Below, piece after piece: positions 60,388-64,000 of a DNA stretch of 64,000 nt. This stretch comes from an uncultured Clostridia bacterium (GTDB lineage Bacteria; Bacillota; Clostridia; Saccharofermentanales; Saccharofermentanaceae), in assembly GCA_947303185.1 (NCBI GenBank), contig CAMYXF010000003.1, positions 185,979 to 249,978 on the forward strand, written 5' to 3'. The translations under genes and the position numbers were made by a program. Numbering within the stretch: position 1 is the stretch's first letter; the number at the start of each line of letters is the position of its first letter. The notes beneath the pieces are model-generated. The model had not been told where the DNA came from and made no database searches. It saw nothing but the letters and a program-made list of their open reading frames with translations.

Positions 60388-60513
60388 TTTGTGAGTGTAC
60401 AGGTTTTTGCCTATGTAAATCGTGTCAAAAACATGGGCAAAAAACTGGATTTTGCAAGAATCAAGGTTTTCGTACAGTTTTTCGAGCAAAAAACATGGGC
60501 AAAAAGATGGGCA
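60388..60513 (-). repeat. Structured dispersed repeat, copy B
   Basis: Inverted copy of the block at 28676-28801 with about 86 percent identity and no gaps (hand-aligned). It fills most of the gap between the nuclease-like gene and the MoxR gene. The remaining sequence to 60626 shows nothing I recognise apart from a GGGGG ribosome binding site. Confidence 0.85.
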
Positions 60514-60626
60514 ACCGTACTTCCCGCCATAATGGCATGAGATTTCGCAAAATTCCCTCATTCTTGGGACAACTAAGCCTTAGATTATTGTATACTCTTA
60601 AAGAATAATATCGGGGGATATACAAA

Positions 60627-61559
60627 ATGGGCAACGTTTCTGATGGAATTATCCATGAAGTAAAAAAGGTAATTTGCGGAAAAGACTACGTAATATCACA
60701 GATGCTGACGGCGATCCTGGCAGGCGGACACATCCTGATGGAAGATGTTCCGGGTGTCGGCAAGACCACGATGGCTCTGGCATTCTCGAAAACAATGGGT
60801 CTTAACTTTGGAAGAGTCCAGTTTACTCCGGACGTACTTCCTTCGGACATCACGGGCTTTTCGATGTACGACAAGAAGACCGATTCCATGAAATACCAGC
60901 CGGGCGCGATCTTCCACAACCTGTTCCTTGCAGACGAGCTTAACCGTGCTTCTTCACGTACGCAGTCAGCTCTTCTCGAAGCGATGGAAGAGAGCAGCGT
61001 TACCGTAGACGGCACCACATATATGCTGCCGAAGCCCTTCATCGTATTTGCTACGCAGAACCCGACGGGCGCATCCGGTACTTCACTTCTTCCCGACTCA
61101 CAGATTGACAGATTCATGGTAAGGATCTCGATCGGATACCCTTCAGCAAAAGATGAGAAGGCAATGCTCGAGCGCAGAAGAAACGGCGTTAACCCCATGG
61201 AGAGCGTTGCTTCGATCTGCGACGTAAACATGCTGCAGAAGATGCAGGCCGAGGTTAATAACGTCTTCGTCCACGAGAAAGTCGTAGACTACATCATCGC
61301 GCTTATCAACAGGACAAGAGGACATGGCGATCTCATGAGAGGCGCAAGCCCCCGTGCCACCATCGCCCTTACTTCCATGGCAAAATCACACGCATATTTA
61401 AGCGGAAGGAATTACGTTGTCCCCCAGGACGTACAGAGAGTATTCCTCCCCGTAATCACACACAGACTTATTCTCACGCCTGAAGCCGAAGTCAACGGCA
61501 GAAAGACATCTGAAATAGCAAAAGAGATCCTCGAATCTGCTTTTGTTCCCAAGGTCTGA
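60627..61559 (+). CDS. MoxR-family AAA+ ATPase
   Basis: A 310-residue cytoplasmic AAA+ chaperone-like ATPase. Walker A is GVGKTT (43-48 region), Walker B LFLADELNRA, sensor ATQNPTG, and SPRAT near the arginine finger/sensor 2. MoxR ATPases act with DUF58 and transglutaminase partners, encoded next in the same order, in envelope-related assembly of unknown detail. It starts a tight operon; GGGGG lies about ten bases before the ATG. Confidence 0.93.
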   Translation: MGNVSDGIIHEVKKVICGKDYVISQMLTAILAGGHILMEDVPGVGKTTMALAFSKTMGLNFGRVQFTPDVLPSDITGFSMYDKKTDSMKYQPGAIFHNLFLADELNRASSRTQSALLEAMEESSVTVDGTTYMLPKPFIVFATQNPTGASGTSLLPDSQIDRFMVRISIGYPSAKDEKAMLERRRNGVNPMESVASICDVNMLQKMQAEVNNVFVHEKVVDYIIALINRTRGHGDLMRGASPRATIALTSMAKSHAYLSGRNYVVPQDVQRVFLPVITHRLILTPEAEVNGRKTSEIAKEILESAFVPKV

Positions 61560-61565
61560 TTAGTT

Positions 61566-62528
61566 ATGCTGAAGACCTGGGTCATTTACTCAGTCTCATT
61601 GATCTCAACCTTCATCTTTTTCCTGTGCTACAAGATGTGGGTCTCCTGGTTCTGCCTGATCGTGGTACTTCTCGTACCGTTTCTGGCACTTCTTTTATGC
61701 GTCATCGCATCGCAGACGATGACGTTTGAAGTAGAGAGCCCGACGGACGCTCCGGTCGGAGTTCCTTTGTACATCAGGATCACCGTAAACGGAAATGCTT
61801 CCTATTTTGCATTCTGCAGGATCAATGCCGAAGTAACTGACCACATGGCAGGCGTGACAAAAAAGCTCGCGCTTATTATTCACGACAAAGGCACTTCAAA
61901 GATACCCGTGGACACTTCGCACTGCGGATCTTTCACCTATAAGATGCCGAAGATCGAAGTATACGATCTCTTCGGATTTTTCCATTTCAGCAAGACGATA
62001 AACAAAGATAAAGAAATACTCGTTATGCCTATCCCTGCAATGCCTGAGGTTATGCCCGACATGTTCGGATTCAAGGCCAAGAACCTCCGAAAAGCAAAGC
62101 AGCCGAATACTGAAATCTACGACATAAGAGACTATCAGAAGGGCGATCCGGTCAAGACAATTCACTGGAAGATGTCCGCCAAGAAAGACAAGCTTCTTGT
62201 CAAAGAACCGCTGGAAGAATACGGCGGTCATTCGCGCGTTATCCTGAAGCTTACGCATGACAGGGATCTCATGGATCTTCACCTCGGACAGATATTATTC
62301 ACTTCAAGATTTTTCATCGAGCATGAGACTCCCCATAAGATCAGGGTAATACCGCCCGACAGAAGAGAGATCGCATTTGAAGTTGAGTCAGAGACTGATC
62401 TTCAGAGAGCAATCTCCATGATCCTCCGCATGAGGATACCTGACGATCTCAAATATGAATCTCATGAAGATAATGACGTAAACGAATCCGAAGAAAACGC
62501 TCCGGAGGAGGTGTCTCATGAAGACTGA
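61566..62528 (+). CDS. DUF58 membrane protein
   Basis: A 320-residue protein with two N-terminal membrane helices (about 8-28, 30-50), an extracytoplasmic-type beta region, and the DUF58 signature YDIRDYQKGDPVKTIHWKMSAKK with the VWA-like part after it (about 195-290). It accompanies MoxR ATPases; the biochemical role is unknown. It lies six bases after the MoxR stop and overlaps the next gene by 11 bases. Confidence 0.93.
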   Translation: MLKTWVIYSVSLISTFIFFLCYKMWVSWFCLIVVLLVPFLALLLCVIASQTMTFEVESPTDAPVGVPLYIRITVNGNASYFAFCRINAEVTDHMAGVTKKLALIIHDKGTSKIPVDTSHCGSFTYKMPKIEVYDLFGFFHFSKTINKDKEILVMPIPAMPEVMPDMFGFKAKNLRKAKQPNTEIYDIRDYQKGDPVKTIHWKMSAKKDKLLVKEPLEEYGGHSRVILKLTHDRDLMDLHLGQILFTSRFFIEHETPHKIRVIPPDRREIAFEVESETDLQRAISMILRMRIPDDLKYESHEDNDVNESEENAPEEVSHED

Positions 62529-64000
62529 GAAAATAACATCAGTCAGAGAAAACCAGTCTCCCAGCGTAAGCGCGGTAATAACGGCTGTCGTTACCACAAT
62601 GGGCCTGAGTTCAGGACTCATGCTGATGGTCGGAACGGCATTTGAACTTGAATTCGACTGGGTATCGGTACTGGCCATATCTTTCGTGACTTCACTTGCA
62701 TTTGCATCCGTATTCTTCCTGAATAAAAAGAATATCAGCATGGGTTCATTTATTGCCGCCCCTTCCATACTGGCTCTGTTGCTTCTCACCAACCTGTTTA
62801 AAGTCAGGACCGGACTTCTCGGACTCTGCTACTACATCAGGCTCTACGCTTTCTACTGGTTCCCCGGAAACTACGATGAATATGCGGGCGAGAAAACTGC
62901 AATATTAGCATTCCTCGCGGCATATAATCTTATATCGACATGCTGCACTTCATATTTCCTTATGAAGCGCAAACTGATACCGGCAGGACTTCTCGCACAT
63001 CTTCCTGTATTCTTGATCGCTGTTGCCAATATCGTAATGGTGCCCCAGGTGGTTCCCTGTCTTATCGCAGGAACCGGAATAATACTGCTTTTGTTTGCGC
63101 ATGCTTTCCGCCACAAAAGCCAGGCAGTATCTGAAAGAGCCCTGCTTATACTTATAATTCCCGTGATCACTTTTTCAGTGCTCTTTGGCATGATCTTCCC
63201 CGGAAAAAACTATAAGCAGGATGAGCTCGCAACCAAGATACTTATCTCAATGCAGGAAAAGGTTGATAAGAGTTTGGGCAGCGGCAGCAAGCTCAGCATG
63301 ATGCTCGACAACGCGATAAACGGCTTTAAGAATCCTTACTACGAAGAGAACTTCGACATGTTCTCGCCTCTTTATTCGTCAAGCACAGACTTAGACCGCA
63401 TAGGACCTTTTAATCCGACTTCAGATCCGGTCCTTCAGGTATACAGAAAGCGTAACCTTGATTACAACGGATCTCTTGTCATGGGCCACAGCGTTTATCT
63501 TAAAGTTGAGTCATTCGATACTTATGAAAACAATACGCTTAAGTCCTCAAGAGTACCGAATAAAGTTTATAAAGACGACTACTGGGTATTCTATCAGGAG
63601 GCTCCGTGCACGATTGAGGTAACTCCGATAGGATACTCCTACATTGACATAGTGCCTTACTACAACGACTTCTATGTGGAAGATTCAACAGAATATTCCA
63701 ACGTAAATCCTTTCAACAATACGCACCAGAACCAGAGCGTTTTCGCGGCTTCGCCTCTTCCGCTACGGACGGGCAACATCTATTCTGAGCAGTATCTTAA
63801 CACTTACGTTTACAGAACGTGCCTCAAAGTTCCTTACGGTACACAGAGAGATCTCATCGAGAGCGGCGTTCTTCCCGACTGGTATCTGGACTTATATCAC
63901 GGATACACCGAGATGTCCGATATCGAAAAAGTAAGAAGGGTAACAGAATTTGTAAGCCAGCTTCACCCTTACGACAGGGATACGGAATATCCGCCTGAAG
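62518..64000 (+). CDS. Transglutaminase-like membrane protein, 5' part
   Basis: An open frame of 494 codons that runs off the window. The N-terminal half has about six membrane helices (roughly residues 18-230), followed by an extracytoplasmic region ending in VTEFVSQLHPYDRD, where TgpA-type proteins begin their transglutaminase-like domain. The place after MoxR and DUF58 genes supports TgpA/YebA-type identity. GGAGGAGG lies about eight bases before the ATG. The catalytic Cys-His-Asp triad is beyond the window. Confidence 0.82.
   Translation, partial: MKTEKITSVRENQSPSVSAVITAVVTTMGLSSGLMLMVGTAFELEFDWVSVLAISFVTSLAFASVFFLNKKNISMGSFIAAPSILALLLLTNLFKVRTGLLGLCYYIRLYAFYWFPGNYDEYAGEKTAILAFLAAYNLISTCCTSYFLMKRKLIPAGLLAHLPVFLIAVANIVMVPQVVPCLIAGTGIILLLFAHAFRHKSQAVSERALLILIIPVITFSVLFGMIFPGKNYKQDELATKILISMQEKVDKSLGSGSKLSMMLDNAINGFKNPYYEENFDMFSPLYSSSTDLDRIGPFNPTSDPVLQVYRKRNLDYNGSLVMGHSVYLKVESFDTYENNTLKSSRVPNKVYKDDYWVFYQEAPCTIEVTPIGYSYIDIVPYYNDFYVEDSTEYSNVNPFNNTHQNQSVFAASPLPLRTGNIYSEQYLNTYVYRTCLKVPYGTQRDLIESGVLPDWYLDLYHGYTEMSDIEKVRRVTEFVSQLHPYDRDTEYPPE

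Overview
The window reads as a chromosomal segment of a monoderm Clostridia-type Bacillota, probably a carbohydrate-fermenting gut or rumen anaerobe. The evidence is strong AGGAGG-type ribosome binding sites with frequent TTG and GTG starts, lipoprotein sugar-binding proteins, a YesN/YesM-type two-component pair, an AraR-type regulator, a CIRCE heat-shock operator, an Lsa-like ABC-F protein and iron-dependent alcohol dehydrogenase. I cannot place it to family. No rRNA, tRNA, CRISPR array, phage or insertion sequence was seen. Genes are dense; most non-coding stretches are short and many hold hairpins or repeats.

Layout. 1-16.3 kb: housekeeping and accessory genes (flavin reductase end, MBL hydrolase, CIRCE-controlled Hsp20, a NUDIX gene broken by one stop codon, two diguanylate cyclases, alanine dehydrogenase, a YjbR/EVE-like fusion, a nuclease-like protein beside nested hairpins, a YdcF-type membrane protein, a GH94 phosphorylase, small exported and membrane proteins). 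16.2-22.4 kb: a GGDEF-EAL protein, a GNAT/flavodoxin-like operon, and an antibiotic-resistance-type ABC-F gene behind a leader-peptide and terminator arrangement. 22.7-36 kb: zinc-ribbon protein, a LuxE-LuxC acyl-reduction pair followed upstream by methyltransferase and CorA genes, macro-domain protein, alcohol dehydrogenase and SDR, another diguanylate cyclase, a membrane XRE regulator, an MBL hydrolase and a PutP symporter. 36-37.4 kb: an MFS exporter.

37.4-46.3 kb (minus strand): an eight-gene polysaccharide operon read pssD-like, pssE-like, three GT2 proteins (one fused to a pyruvyl transferase), a PP-loop protein, a CapA-like protein and a flippase. 46.5-59.3 kb: a sugar regulon. A YesN-type response regulator, YesM-type kinase and YtfQ-like lipoprotein form one plus-strand operon. 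A convergent AraR-type repressor follows, then a plus-strand operon of binding protein, double-ABC ATPase, two permeases, FGGY kinase and L-ribulose-5-phosphate 4-epimerase. Together they would sense, import and phosphorylate a pentose (probably L-arabinose) and feed it to the pentose phosphate pathway; no isomerase is present in the window. 59.6-64 kb: a second nuclease-like paralogue, a structured repeat, and a MoxR-DUF58-transglutaminase cluster that runs off the end.

The most unusual features are: the attenuator-like leader of the ABC-F gene; a roughly 126-base structured repeat present in two inverted copies 32 kb apart; two paralogous nuclease-like proteins each bordered by structured repeats; four genes whose start codon lies 6-8 bases after a perfect TATAAT box (candidate leaderless mRNAs); a 38-base tandem repeat; and a sensor lipoprotein paralogous to the transporter's own binding protein. 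All family assignments are from reading the sequences, without database searches.
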